Shown: positions 38,829 to 47,902 of the stretch, piece after piece
Numbering within the stretch: position 1 is the stretch's first letter
How the letters are laid out: each line of letters opens with the position of its first letter
DNA from: CALKJU01 sp046349355
GTDB lineage: Bacteria; Pseudomonadota; Alphaproteobacteria; Geminicoccales; Geminicoccaceae
Assembly: GCA_046349355.1 (NCBI GenBank)
Contig: JAXMCM010000018.1
Coordinates: forward strand, 248,001 to 312,000
DNA length: 64,000 bases
Reading direction: 5' to 3'
Notes under the pieces: model-generated
The model's database searches: none
What the model was told of the DNA's origin: nothing
What the model saw: the letters and a program-made list of their open reading frames with translations, nothing else
Program-made: the position numbers and the translations under genes

Positions 38829-39089
38829 TCAGCCGCCGGTGACGGGCGGGAAGAAGGCGACCTCGTCGCCGGCGCGGACCGGGGCGTCGTCCGGCACGTA
38901 GGCCTGGTTGACGGCGAAGCGGACGATGCCCGGCGCCGCCAGGGCCTCGGCGAAGCCCGGATGACGCTGGCCCAGCCAGGCGGCGAGCTGGCGCACCGTG
39001 GTCACCGTGTCCGGCGCCTCGACCTGCTCCTCGGCCTTGCCGGTGCGCAGCCGCAGCCAGGCGAAGTAGCGCACCCGCAGCGCCGCCAT
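38829..39089 (-). CDS. moaD: Molybdopterin synthase sulfur carrier subunit
   Basis: Ubiquitin-like 86-residue sulfur carrier ending in the required Gly-Gly (FFPPVTGG), which is thiocarboxylated. It begins MAALRVRYFAWLRLRTGK. Its ATG overlaps the pgsA stop codon by one base (TGATG), so translation is coupled to pgsA. Confidence 0.95.
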   Translation of the reverse strand: MAALRVRYFAWLRLRTGKAEEQVEAPDTVTTVRQLAAWLGQRHPGFAEALAAPGIVRFAVNQAYVPDDAPVRAGDEVAFFPPVTGG

Positions 39090-39688
39090 CAGCGCGCCAC
39101 CGGGGCGTCGGAGCGGCGGATCGGCGGGTCGGCCGGCGGCCGCTCGGCCAGCATGTGGGTCAGGCCGGCGTTGAGGTAGTCCCAGCCGGTGACCAGGGTC
39201 AGCACGGCGGCGGCCCACAGGCCGACCCAGCCGATCCAGGCGACCGGCAGCCAGTCCGGGCCGGCGTCGCCGACGATCAGGAAACCGATCGCCACCATCT
39301 GCACCGCGGTCTTCCACTTGGCCAGCCGGCTGACCGGCAGGCCGACGCTGACCTCGGCCATGTACTCGCGCAGGCCCGAGACCATGATCTCGCGCAGGAT
39401 GATGACCATCGACGGCAGCAGCGGGGCGCGGTCGAAGCCGACCAGCATGACCACGGTGGCGCCGACCAGCAGCTTGTCGGCGACCGGGTCGAGCCAGCGG
39501 CCGAAGGGCGACTGCATCTTCCATTCGCGGGCGAGGTAGCCGTCGAAGAAGTCGGTGGTGGCGGCGACGATGAAGACGACGCAGGCGATCCACTGCGCCC
39601 ACGGACCGTCGACGTAGAACAGGCCGATCAGGACCGGGATCAGGACGATCCGGCCGATCGTCAGGAGGTTGGGTAGGCTGGTCAGCAT
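39089..39688 (-). CDS. pgsA: CDP-diacylglycerol--glycerol-3-phosphate 3-phosphatidyltransferase
   Basis: Membrane enzyme that commits CDP-diacylglycerol to phosphatidylglycerol synthesis. The 199 residues include the CDP-alcohol phosphotransferase motif D-x2-DGxxAR-x8-Gx3D-x3-D, seen in TTDFFDGYLAREWKMQ followed by FGRWLDPVADK. Several hydrophobic helices are present. It starts 24 bases after the uvrC stop in the conserved uvrC-pgsA-moaD-moaE order. Confidence 0.95.
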   Translation of the reverse strand: MLTSLPNLLTIGRIVLIPVLIGLFYVDGPWAQWIACVVFIVAATTDFFDGYLAREWKMQSPFGRWLDPVADKLLVGATVVMLVGFDRAPLLPSMVIILREIMVSGLREYMAEVSVGLPVSRLAKWKTAVQMVAIGFLIVGDAGPDWLPVAWIGWVGLWAAAVLTLVTGWDYLNAGLTHMLAERPPADPPIRRSDAPVAR

Positions 39689-39712
39689 CCGGTGGCCGGC
39701 CCTGGCGCCGCC

Positions 39713-41608
39713 TCAGCCGCTTTCATGGAAGTGATCGTAGATCGTCCTTGCCACCGTGGTGCTGATCCCGGGCACCTGCTCGAGGTCGAGCAGGCCGGCC
39801 TGCCGGACCCCCTCGGCCGAGCCGAAGTGCGCCAGCAGCGCCTTCTTGCGGCGGGCACCGATCCCCGGGACCCGGTCCAGCGCGGAACGGCTGAGTCCGG
39901 CCGCCCGCCTGCCCCGATGGGTCGCGATCGCGAACCGGTGCGCCTCGTCGCGCAAGCGCTGCAGAAGGTAGAGGACCGGGTCCTTCGGGTCCAGCGCGAT
40001 CGGCTCGCGTCCGGGCAGGTGGAGCCGCTCGCGCCCGGCATTGCGGTCCGGCCCCTTGGCCACCGCCATCACCGCGATGTCGGTGAGGTCGAGGTCGCCG
40101 AGGATGGCCGTGGCCGCCGCCAGCTGGCCGGGGCCGCCGTCGATGATCACCAGGTCCGGCCAGCTGCCGCCCTGGCGCTCGGGGTCCTCCTTGACCAGCC
40201 GGGCGAAGCGGCGGGTCAGCACCTGCCGCATCATGGCGTAGTCGTCGCCGGGCGTGAGCTCGCCCTGGCGGATGTTGAAGGTCCGGTACTGGCGCTTGTC
40301 GAAGCCCTCGGGCCCGGCGACGACGAAGGCGCCGATCGCGTTGGTGCCCTGGATGTGGCTGTTGTCGTAGACCTCGATGCGCCGCGGCACGTCGGGCAGG
40401 TCGAGGCTGTCGGCGAGCTTCTCGAGCAGGGCCGCCTGGCTCGAGGTCTCCGACAGCCGCCGGGCCAGCGCGGCGCGGGCATTGGCCTGGGCGATCTCGA
40501 CCAGCTGGCGCTTGTCGCCGCGCTTGGGCACCGCCAGCTCGACCTTGCGCCCGGCCCTGACCGACAGGGCGTCGGCCAGGAGATCCTGCTGCGGCAGCGG
40601 CTCGGCCAGCAGCACCAGCCGGGCCGGCGGCCGCTCGGTGTAGAACTGGGCGGCGAAGGCCTCGACGATCTCCGGCAGCGCCGCGTCGGCCGCATGCGCC
40701 GGGTAGTAGGCGCGGTTCCCGTAGTTGCGGCCGTCGCGGTAGAAGAACACCTGGACGCAGACCTGCCCGCCCTCGGCATGCGCGGCGATGACGTCGGCGT
40801 CGTCGACGGCGTCGGTGTTGATGCCCTGGCGCGACTGGATGTGCGCCATCGCCTTCAGCCGGTCGCGCAGCACCGCCGCCTTCTCGAAGTCGAGCGCCTC
40901 GGCCGCCGCCGCCATCTCGGCCTGCAGGCGGGCCTGCACCTCGCGCGAGCGGCCGGTCAGGAACTCGCGGACCTCGGCGACGATCCGGGCATAGGCATCG
41001 GGCGCGATCCGCCCGACGCAAGGGGCCGAGCAGCGCTTGATCTGGAACTGCAGGCAGGGCCGCGAGCGGCTCTCGAAGATGCTGTCGCGGCAGGAGCGCA
41101 ACGGGAACGCCTTGAGCAGGGCGTTGAGCGTGTCGTTGACGGCCCCGGCCGAGGCGAAGGGGCCGAAGTACTCGGTCCCGGCGCGCTTGGCCCCGCGGTG
41201 CTTGCCGATCAGCGGGAAGGCGTGGCCGGTGCGGAGCGCGATGTAGGGGAAGCTCTTGTCGTCGCGCAGGACGATGTTGAAGACCGGCCGCATCCGCTTG
41301 ATGAGGTTGGCCTCGAGCAGCAGCGCCTCGACCTCGGTGGCGGTCTGCACGAACTCCATGGCCCGGGTCAGCGCCACCATGCGCTGGATCCGCGCCGGCT
41401 GCGCTTGCGGCTTGCTGTAGGCGACGACCCGCTTCCGCAGCGACTTCGCCTTGCCGACGTAGAGCACCTCGCCCTTGTCGTCCTGCATCCGGTAGACGCC
41501 GGGGGCGTCGGGCAGGGTCGCCAGCAGCGCGCGGATCAGCGCCGCCCCCTTCAGCGGTGCTTGCGGCGGAACGGTGTCGGGCGCGCTCCCGACCGGGTCG
41601 TCGGTCAT
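39713..41608 (-). CDS. uvrC: UvrABC system protein C
   Basis: Excision nuclease that makes both incisions around UvrAB-marked DNA lesions. From the ATG at 41608 it has 631 residues. The GIY-YIG nuclease domain is at the N-terminus (PGVYRMQDDKGEVLYVGKAKSLRKRV, in parts), followed by the Cys-rich RPCLQFQIKRCSAPCVG, a UvrB-interacting UVR segment, the RNase H-like endonuclease domain (EVYDNSHIQGTNAIGAFVV) and two C-terminal helix-hairpin-helix motifs (DRVPGIGARRKKALLAHFG). Confidence 0.96.
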   Translation of the reverse strand: MTDDPVGSAPDTVPPQAPLKGAALIRALLATLPDAPGVYRMQDDKGEVLYVGKAKSLRKRVVAYSKPQAQPARIQRMVALTRAMEFVQTATEVEALLLEANLIKRMRPVFNIVLRDDKSFPYIALRTGHAFPLIGKHRGAKRAGTEYFGPFASAGAVNDTLNALLKAFPLRSCRDSIFESRSRPCLQFQIKRCSAPCVGRIAPDAYARIVAEVREFLTGRSREVQARLQAEMAAAAEALDFEKAAVLRDRLKAMAHIQSRQGINTDAVDDADVIAAHAEGGQVCVQVFFYRDGRNYGNRAYYPAHAADAALPEIVEAFAAQFYTERPPARLVLLAEPLPQQDLLADALSVRAGRKVELAVPKRGDKRQLVEIAQANARAALARRLSETSSQAALLEKLADSLDLPDVPRRIEVYDNSHIQGTNAIGAFVVAGPEGFDKRQYRTFNIRQGELTPGDDYAMMRQVLTRRFARLVKEDPERQGGSWPDLVIIDGGPGQLAAATAILGDLDLTDIAVMAVAKGPDRNAGRERLHLPGREPIALDPKDPVLYLLQRLRDEAHRFAIATHRGRRAAGLSRSALDRVPGIGARRKKALLAHFGSAEGVRQAGLLDLEQVPGISTTVARTIYDHFHESG

Positions 41609-41660
41609 GCCGCGGTATGTGCGTCCGGCCCCTGCCCCGGTCAACCGCGGCGGGCGGGGC

Positions 41661-42059
41661 TCAGCCGGGGTCGGGGTAGCGCGCGAAGCTGGGCAGCTCG
41701 TGGGCGGTGGCCATCCACGGGATGCGCTCGGCGGTCTGGATGTGGACCTGGGCCGGCAGGCGGCCGGGCTCGTCGAGGGTGCCGGTCTGCACGTCGATCA
41801 GGCCCGGCAGCATCTGCTCGTTGACGTAGAACAGGCCGGTGCCGCAGTCGCCGCAGAACTGGCGGCGGCCGTGCTCGGACGAGGCGTAGGTGCGCGGCGT
41901 GCCGGTGACCTTCAGGCTGGCCGCCGGGACCATCGCCCAGCCCACCATCGGCGCCCCGGCGTGGCGCCGGCAGTCCGAGCAGTGGCAGAGCGCGTGGTGC
42001 AGGACCTCCTCCGGCATCTCGTAGCGGATGCGCCCGCAATGGCACTGGCCGCGCAGCAT
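41661..42059 (-). CDS. GFA-family (glutathione-dependent formaldehyde-activating-like) protein
   Basis: Zinc-binding protein of 132 residues of the GFA/CENP-V fold. It opens with MLRGQCHCGRIRYE, then CHCSDCRRHAGAP and FCGDCGTGLFY, giving the paired Cys sites for two zincs. Most members have no proven formaldehyde activity, so the name is only a family label. The upstream 160 bases contain the divergent sulfotransferase gene's promoter region. Confidence 0.88.
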   Translation of the reverse strand: MLRGQCHCGRIRYEMPEEVLHHALCHCSDCRRHAGAPMVGWAMVPAASLKVTGTPRTYASSEHGRRQFCGDCGTGLFYVNEQMLPGLIDVQTGTLDEPGRLPAQVHIQTAERIPWMATAHELPSFARYPDPG

Positions 42060-42222
42060 CGACCTCTCCTCCCGTGATGGCCCGGGACGAGGATAGCGCA
42101 GCCCGCCGGCCGGTTCCATGTTCCTTTTTTGTTCACGTCTGCGGCGACCGGTCGGGCGGCCGTTTGACCGCGGTTCACCTGCGGCGCTAGCCTGCTGCCA
42201 ACGCAGCAGGGCAGGCAGGACG

Positions 42223-42852
42223 ATGACGCTCGCGGTGATCGGGGCCGGCTTCGGCCGGACGGGAACGCTGTCGCTCAAGGCGGCGCTCGAGCAGCTGGGC
42301 TTCGGGCCGTGCCACCACATGAGCGAGGTGTTCGAGCACCCCGAGCAGATCCCGCTGTGGCAGGCGGCGGCCGACGGCCTGCCGGTCGACTGGACGGCGC
42401 TGCTGGCCGGCTATCGCTCGGCCTGCGACTGGCCCAGCTGCCACTGGTGGCGCGAGCTGGCGGACGCGTTTCCCGCTGCCAAGGTGATCCTCACCGTGCG
42501 GCCCGAGCAGGCCTGGTGGCGCAGCTTCGAGGCGACGATCCGCGAGGCCCTGGGCAGCGCCAACCCGGCAGCACCGCCGCATGTCCGGGCGCAGGGCGCG
42601 ATGGCGCGCAAGATCATCTTCGAGCAGACGATGCAGGGCCGCACCGACGAGGCGGCAGCCCTGGCCGCCTATCGCCGCCGCCGCCAGGAGGTCGAGGCCG
42701 CCCTGCCGGCGTCGCGGCTGCTGGTCTACGACGTCGCCGAGGGCTGGGAGCCCTTGTGCCGCTTCCTCGGCGTGCCGGTACCGGACGCGCCGTTCCCGAA
42801 GACCAACTCGACCGGCGAGTTCCGCCAGCGCCTCGGCCTCGACGCCGCCTGA
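42223..42852 (+). CDS. Sulfotransferase-family protein
   Basis: Predicted P-loop sulfotransferase-like protein of 209 residues. The FGRTGTLSLKAALEQLG segment at residues 10-26 is the PAPS 5'-phosphosulfate loop, and ILTVRPEQAWWRSFEATI corresponds to the 3'-phosphate-binding region with its Arg and Ser. The C-terminal KTNSTGEFRQRLG is characteristic of the bacterial and plant sub-family with FGRTGT. The acceptor is unknown. The start is the ATG at 42223, after a GCAGGA box; an upstream in-frame ATG is AT-rich leader. Confidence 0.85.
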   Translation: MTLAVIGAGFGRTGTLSLKAALEQLGFGPCHHMSEVFEHPEQIPLWQAAADGLPVDWTALLAGYRSACDWPSCHWWRELADAFPAAKVILTVRPEQAWWRSFEATIREALGSANPAAPPHVRAQGAMARKIIFEQTMQGRTDEAAALAAYRRRRQEVEAALPASRLLVYDVAEGWEPLCRFLGVPVPDAPFPKTNSTGEFRQRLGLDAA

Positions 42853-42856
42853 CCCC

Positions 42857-43662
42857 CTACCCCGGCAGCGGCGGCAGCCTGTCGTCGTCGTCCTCGGGAT
42901 CCGGCTGGCGGCCGATCCACTCGGGCAGCGGCCCCTCGGGCAGGCCGTCATAGGTCGGCCCCGGCAGGTCGAAGCGCTGCGGCGGCAGGGTCTCGATGCG
43001 CTTGCCGTGGATGCGGCCGTGGATGGCGCGGCCGATGTCGTCGTCGGGGTCGAGCAGGGCGGTGTCGTCGTCGTCGGGGTGCGGCGGCGGGTCCTCGGGC
43101 ACGAGGCGCAGCCACGGCCGCTCGGCCTTGAGCGGATGCTCGTCGGGGCCCGCCGGCTGCGGCACCGGGCGCGGCCGGCCGGCGCGCTCGGCGCGGACCG
43201 CCGCCAGCCGCGCCAGCGTCGCCTTGGCCTCGCCGGCGCGGGGCGAAGCCGCAGGCCTGGAAGTCGAGGAACTGCTCGACGCTCATGCCGCGCACCAGGG
43301 CGACGAAGCCGTCGACCCCCTGCTTCTTCGCGTGCCGGTCGACCTCCGGCGGCTCGAGGATTTTGTCTGGCGCAGCAGCAGGCCGACGATGCTGACCTTG
43401 TCCTCGGCCAGCGCGCGGACGACGACGCCGCGGACGAGCTTCCTGCCCATCTTCGCGAACTGCGCCGGGGTCAGCGCCTGCAGCCACTTCGCCCCGGCCT
43501 GGGCGGCCCGAACCCGGCCTCGTCGGCCAGCTTCGTCGCCGCCGCGAAGGCGAGGCCGCAGGCCAGCGAGGCCGCGGCCAGCGGCAGGCCGGCGGCCAGC
43601 ATGTCGCTCAAGGCCGAATGCCGGCGCAGCGTCTGCGCCTCGGAAGCGGCGGCGGTGGCCAT
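42857..43662 (-). pseudogene. Unrecognised gene broken by three frameshifts
   Basis: Coding character continues across three frames. The N-terminal part starts MATAAASEAQTLRRHS and continues to TKLADEAGFG. After a shift near 43505 comes AGAKWLQALTPAQFAKMGRK. After another near 43365 comes KILEPPEVDRHAKKQGVDGF to FQACGFA. A third near 43245 leads into the acidic, Pro-rich tail (ERPWLRLVPEDPPPHPDDDD to LPPLPG). Joined, the product would be about 265 residues with one hydrophobic N-terminal segment. I do not recognise the family. The shifts may be real decay or consensus errors, as neighbouring genes show the same. Confidence 0.6.
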
Positions 43663-43743
43663 GGGATCATCCTCCTGACACCGGGACATGGGGATGCGTC
43701 CCGCCGGAAAGTCCGGCAGGACGGCGGATCGGCGGCGACGGCG

Positions 43744-44427
43744 TCAGCTGTCCGGCGGGTGCGGCGGCAGCGCGTCGGAAAGGTCGAAGTAGCCCATGGC
43801 CTCGAGGCCGTCGCGGCCGACCAGGACCCAGCGGGTCACGGCGTCGATGTCGGGCGGCGCGCACGGCTCGAGCAGGGCGTCGTCGTCAACGGAATCTTCA
43901 CGCTCGTCCGCCACCCTCGGCATGCCCTTCAGGCAGCCCTCGGCGGCGAGGTAGGCGTCGACCGCGATCTCCCGCCACAGGGCTTTTCGCAGCTCACCGG
44001 AGACGAGCCCCATGCGATAGGCGACCTCGGCGTTGATGTCGCGCAGCTTCGGCGCGCGCCTCACCGGCTTGCGGGTGCGCGGCCGGCCCGGCTGGCGGTT
44101 GGCCAGCTTCCAGACCTGCAGCGCCAGCAGCTTCGCCGGGTTGATGCCGATGTCGAGCCAGTAGAACATCCACGCCGCCACCCGGCCGGACTGGTTCTCC
44201 ATGATCTCGCGGCGCAGCACCCGCCAGGCGAGGCCGAGGAGATAGGCCAGCGTGCTGAACGCCGGGGCGGTGCGCAGGCCGACGATGAAGGCGCTGATCG
44301 CGGTGAGGTGGCGGTCCTCGGGCGAATCCGGGGCCGCCTCGGGCTCGGCGACTTTGGCGCCGCCGGCGGCACGCCGCGCCCAGTCGGCGCGGCGGTAGAC
44401 AGCGTGGCGGAGGGCGGCGGCAGCCAT
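43744..44427 (-). CDS. Uncharacterised protein, 227 residues
   Basis: Family not recognised. It contains an N-terminal basic/Ala-rich stretch, a hydrophobic segment (AFSTLAYLLGLAWRVLRREI) around residues 55-75, a KLLALQVWKLANRQPGRPRTRKP region, which is very basic, and an acidic C-terminus ending PPHPPDS. No signal peptide is obvious. It is followed on the same strand, 81 bases later, by the frameshifted gene above, so the two may belong together. It appears intact, unlike its neighbours. Confidence 0.55.
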   Translation of the reverse strand: MAAAALRHAVYRRADWARRAAGGAKVAEPEAAPDSPEDRHLTAISAFIVGLRTAPAFSTLAYLLGLAWRVLRREIMENQSGRVAAWMFYWLDIGINPAKLLALQVWKLANRQPGRPRTRKPVRRAPKLRDINAEVAYRMGLVSGELRKALWREIAVDAYLAAEGCLKGMPRVADEREDSVDDDALLEPCAPPDIDAVTRWVLVGRDGLEAMGYFDLSDALPPHPPDS

Positions 44428-44494
44428 GGGCCGCAGGTTAGGCGGACCATGGTCCTTGTGTCAAGGAATTTATGCCGATGCCATGCTCGCCGGC

Positions 44495-45988
44495 TCAGCC
44501 GGTCCCGTTGCTGCCGGGAACGGTCGGCGGTTCCACGGCCGGGATGGCCGCGCCCGTCAAGCGCTCGCGCGACGGGCGTTCAGCCGGCGCGGCGCAAACA
44601 GGCCGGGCCTGGCCGAGTAACCTAACCAAACTCCTGGACCACGATCGTTCCGGTAGCGGGGTCGGAAGCCTCAAAGAGGCTTCCACAATAAAGCCAGGAT
44701 AAATGTAATCGCACTCATATCCTTGAAAGATGAAGCTATCGACGCCCTTGAAGTTTTCGTTGGGCACGTACCGCCAGTACTCCTCCCAGAGCCAACCCAA
44801 CGCCGTTTCCGTCAACTTCGTATTGGTAGAAAAATCACCGAAAGTGAGGTACCCATGAATTGGCTGATTCACGCCGATCAAGCTCATCGGAGTCGACATC
44901 GAAGACCGACACGGTGACGAGGTTGTGAACGCGCGCCCCAAGGCCTCGTCCACAAACACATTGGGGGCGAGCGGCGCGTCGTTGCGGCCGGTGACGGTGA
45001 GGTCGACGGTGGCGGTGACGCGGCTGCCGTCGGCGGCGGTGGCCGTGTAGGAGAAGCTGTCGCTGTCGCTGTCGCCGACGTTGAGCCGCTGGAAGGCACG
45101 GTCGCCGGGAAAGCCCTCGGTCCAGTCGGGCCGGAGGTCGTGGTTGTTGGTCAGGACAACGGCCGAGTCGTCGAACAGGTCGTAATAGATGTAGCCGGTC
45201 GGGGCGTAGCGCAGGCCGGTGACGACGCCGTCGGCGTCGGTGTCGACCAGCAGGTGGCCGCGGGTCGCCGAGGTGTCGATGTCGGCGGCCGAGAGGATCT
45301 GCAGGCCCTGGCCGAAATCGTTGGCGAGCAGGTCGTCGGCCGCGATCGCCAGCCGCGGCGTCTGCCGGCCGGCGTCCTCGTCGATGGTGAAGGCGTCGTC
45401 CCGCGCCTCGGGCGTGACCAGATCGCGGCTGCCGTCGGCGAAGCGCAGCCCCTCCATGGCGCGCAGCCGGTCGATGCCGGTGTCGCCGTTCGTGGTGTCG
45501 AGGTCGGTGACGGTGACGGAGCCGTCGTCGTTCAGGTGCAGGCCGTAGCCGGCCCGCTCGCCGGCATAGCGGGCGATGTCGGTGCCGTTGCCGCCATCGA
45601 GGCTGTCGTTGCCGGCACCGCCGCCGAGCTGGTCGTCGCCGTTTCCGCCGTAGAGCCCGTCGGCCTGGTCGCCGCCCCAGAGCTGGTCGTTGCCGGCCCC
45701 GCCCCACGCCGTGTCGCCGCCGGTGCCGCCCGAGAGGACGTCGTTGCCGCCGCCCCCCTCGAGCCGGTCGCCGCCGGCGTCGCCGAACAGGCTGTCCCGG
45801 CCGTTGCCGCCGAACAGCCGGTCGGCGTCGTCGCCGCCCCAGGCCGTGTCGTTGCCGAGGCCGGCATAGAGCCAGTCGCGGCCGCGTGCGCCGAACAGCA
45901 GATCGTCGCCGTTGCCCGATCTGACGGTGTCGTCGGCGCCGGTGCCGATCCGGGTGTCGTTGCCGGACGTGCCGGTGAGGATGGCCAT
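44495..45988 (-). CDS. RTX-type calcium-binding protein B with cadherin/VCBS-like C-terminal part (probably frameshifted near its end)
   Basis: Starts MAILTGTSGNDTRIGTGADD, as the other RTX genes here do, with nonapeptide repeats over about residues 5-155. A domain with DGSVTVTDLDTTNGDTGIDRLRAMEG follows, then a VCBS/cadherin-like region (SFSYTATAADGSRVTATVDLTVTGRNDAP and later NENFKGVDSFIFQG). Near 44920 the frame passes through a meaningless stretch while another frame reads VTVSVFDVDSDEL. Near 44700 a second frame gives EASDPATGTIVVQEFG and a stop at 44622. I therefore suspect two or three indels, and the true end may be 44622. Confidence 0.65.
   Translation of the reverse strand: MAILTGTSGNDTRIGTGADDTVRSGNGDDLLFGARGRDWLYAGLGNDTAWGGDDADRLFGGNGRDSLFGDAGGDRLEGGGGNDVLSGGTGGDTAWGGAGNDQLWGGDQADGLYGGNGDDQLGGGAGNDSLDGGNGTDIARYAGERAGYGLHLNDDGSVTVTDLDTTNGDTGIDRLRAMEGLRFADGSRDLVTPEARDDAFTIDEDAGRQTPRLAIAADDLLANDFGQGLQILSAADIDTSATRGHLLVDTDADGVVTGLRYAPTGYIYYDLFDDSAVVLTNNHDLRPDWTEGFPGDRAFQRLNVGDSDSDSFSYTATAADGSRVTATVDLTVTGRNDAPLAPNVFVDEALGRAFTTSSPCRSSMSTPMSLIGVNQPIHGYLTFGDFSTNTKLTETALGWLWEEYWRYVPNENFKGVDSFIFQGYECDYIYPGFIVEASLRLPTPLPERSWSRSLVRLLGQARPVCAAPAERPSRERLTGAAIPAVEPPTVPGSNGTG
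44664..44684. other. Perfect 9-bp hairpin near the 3' end of RTX gene B
   Basis: GGAAGCCTC-AAA-GAGGCTTCC is perfect and stands out from the surrounding sequence. It lies inside the probable true C-terminal coding region, so it may be chance coding sequence or a terminator-like element without a U-tract. Confidence 0.4.
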
Positions 45989-46028
45989 GTTCCTATGGCG
46001 CTGGCGGGCGGTGCCGCCATGACCGTCG

Positions 46029-47613
46029 TCAAGCCCGAGCAGCCCGATGGCGCCTGCGCCGGTCGCGGTGCGGCAGGGCCGGCCGTCGCCGTCGAGGTCG
46101 CCGAGCGCCGGGCCAGGTTTGCCGGACCGCCGGGGATCCGGCGCCGAGCGGACGTGCTCGGCCGACGCCGCGGCAGATCGCGCTTGAGTTCTCTGGCCGA
46201 AGTCGCCGATCAGCGCGTCGAGGTCGCCCGCCGTCGAGGTCGCCCAGCCTCGAAGGTTTCGATGCTCTGGCGCTCTCGGTGCCGAAGGTCCCCTCATGGC
46301 CGCCTGAATGACCATGCGCCTCGTCGTCAAAGGTGTCAAGGTTCCCGATCCGCGTAAAGGTAGTCGCCGTCGACGTCGCCCAGCGGTATATGTGATGGCT
46401 ACCCCCCACTATTTCATTAAAAGGCCTCGTTGCCGAAGGTGGTGCCGGAATGGAAAAATCCACAAAGCCGTGACTGGGCATGTTCGTAGGCCATCAGCGC
46501 GTAAAGATGACCTCGTCATCGCCGTCGGGTCGACGGCATAGCCGCCCATCGGGACATCCGTCGGCGTCGTTGCCAGGCCATCTGGTGGAACGCCCTTGAA
46601 CACCACCGGCTGGTCGTGATCTTCCTTCCCGACCACGCCGTCGACGCCGTCGAGGCCGCCCGGCGGTGATGCGGTGGCCGTCGCCGTCGGGCGGGTAGCG
46701 GACGTCGCGTCGTTGCCGGTCTGGCCTCGGCGCCAGCGCCTGGTTCAAGCGGTCGATGGTCACCCGAGTGAAGCTGCTGAGGTCGCTATCGCCGTCGACG
46801 TCGCGCGCGTTGGCGGTGGCGGCGTAGCGCAGGCCGGTGACGCTGCCGTCCGCGGCGGTCTCGATCTCGAGCACGCCGTCGAGGCCGCTGGTGTCGATGT
46901 CGGCGGCCGAGGCGATGCGCAGGCCCTCGCCGGCATCGTTGCCCAGGAGGTCGGCCGCCGGCTCCGCCGGGCAGGATCGGCGACATGCCGTCGTCGAGAT
47001 CGCGGCGCCCGGCATCCTCGCTGACGGTGAAGCGGTCGCCGCGGGCGAAGGGCAGGGCGCCGTCGGCGAACTCGAGGCCCTCGATGTCGCGCAGCCGGTC
47101 GGTGCCCATGTCGCCGTCGGTCGGGTCGAGGTCGGTGACGGTGACCGTGCCGTCGGCGTTGCCGAGGATGAAGTAGCCGTCGCTGTCGCCGGCGTAGCGC
47201 ACCCGGTCGGTGCCGGCGCCGCCATCCAGGCTGTCGTTGCCGGTTGCCGCCGCCGAGCAGGTCGTTGCCGGCGCCGCCGAAGAGCGATCGGCGTTGGTCG
47301 CCGCCCCACAGCTGGTCGTTGCCGGCCGCCCCAGGCGGTGTCGTCGCCGGTGCCGCCCGCAGACGTCGTCGCCGTTGCCTCCGTCGAGCCGGTCGCCGAG
47401 CGCGTCGCCGAAGAGCGAGTCCCGGCCGTTGCCCCCATAGAGCCAGTCGCGCTCGTCACCGCCCCAGGCGCTGTCGTTGCCGAGACCGGCGTACAGCCAG
47501 TCGCGGCCCTTGGCGCCGAACAGCAGGTCGTTGCCGCCGGCTCCGTCGACGGTGTCGTCGGCGCTGGTGCCGATCCGGGTGTCGTTGCCGGTGGTGCCGG
47601 TGAGGATCGCCAT
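46029..47613 (-). pseudogene. RTX protein C, heavily frameshifted
   Basis: The first 85 residues (MAILTGTTGNDTRIGTSADD to RLDGGNGDD) are a good copy of RTX protein B. Beyond about 47375 the frame breaks repeatedly within about 130 bases, and the nonapeptide pattern continues in alternating frames (GGTGDDTAWG, then GNDSLDGGAGTD). A domain like that of protein B follows (DGTVTVTDLDPTDGDMGTDRLRDIEG). Downstream, remnants of FG-GAP/VCBS-type sequence (EGTFGTESARA, GDLDGDG) appear in mixed frames down to about 46030. No single reading frame spans the gene. Small indels, either biological or from consensus error in repeats, are the simplest explanation. Confidence 0.65.
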
Positions 47614-47709
47614 GGGGTCTGCTCGCTCCGCCGGCCCTTCACCTCCAAGGTGATAGGGCGTGCCGGGTAGCAGTTGTGGCAGCGTTGCGGCGTGGTGTGA
47701 AGCCGTCGC

Positions 47710-47849
47710 GTGTGGAATTCTTGGGGAACGCCGGTGGAATTTCCACAGCCTGCGGTTGCAGGTTGTGGAGCCGTGTTTTCAAGGATTTCAATCGGTTGGC
47801 CCGTTTTCTGGAACCCTTCGCTATTTCCACAGCCCCGGGTTGTGGAAAT
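47710..47849. repeat. Cluster of TTTCCACA/TGTGGAAA palindromes
   Basis: In the gap between RTX gene C and the MFS gene lie GTGGAATTTCCAC (47734-47746), a 12-bp stem TCCACAGCCTGC-GGTT-GCAGGTTGTGGA (47742-47769) and ATTTCCACAGCCC-C-GGGTTGTGGAAAT (47823-47849), plus a single TGTGGAA at 47711. All share one TTCCACA(G)CC half-site. The surrounding 289 bases (47614-47902) hold no supported gene. The unit could be a REP-like repeat, a protein-binding array or a terminator region. Confidence 0.6.
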
Positions 47850-47902
47850 TCGCCGGCGCCGGCGGAATCCGGGCGGCGGCGGGGTCGGATGCGCCGTCGC
47901 GG

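Noticed and set aside
47823..47849. DnaA boxes / replication origin
   Set aside because: ATTTCCACA differs from TTATCCACA at two positions, the repeats are inverted rather than clustered boxes, and no dnaA, hemE or parAB lies nearby.
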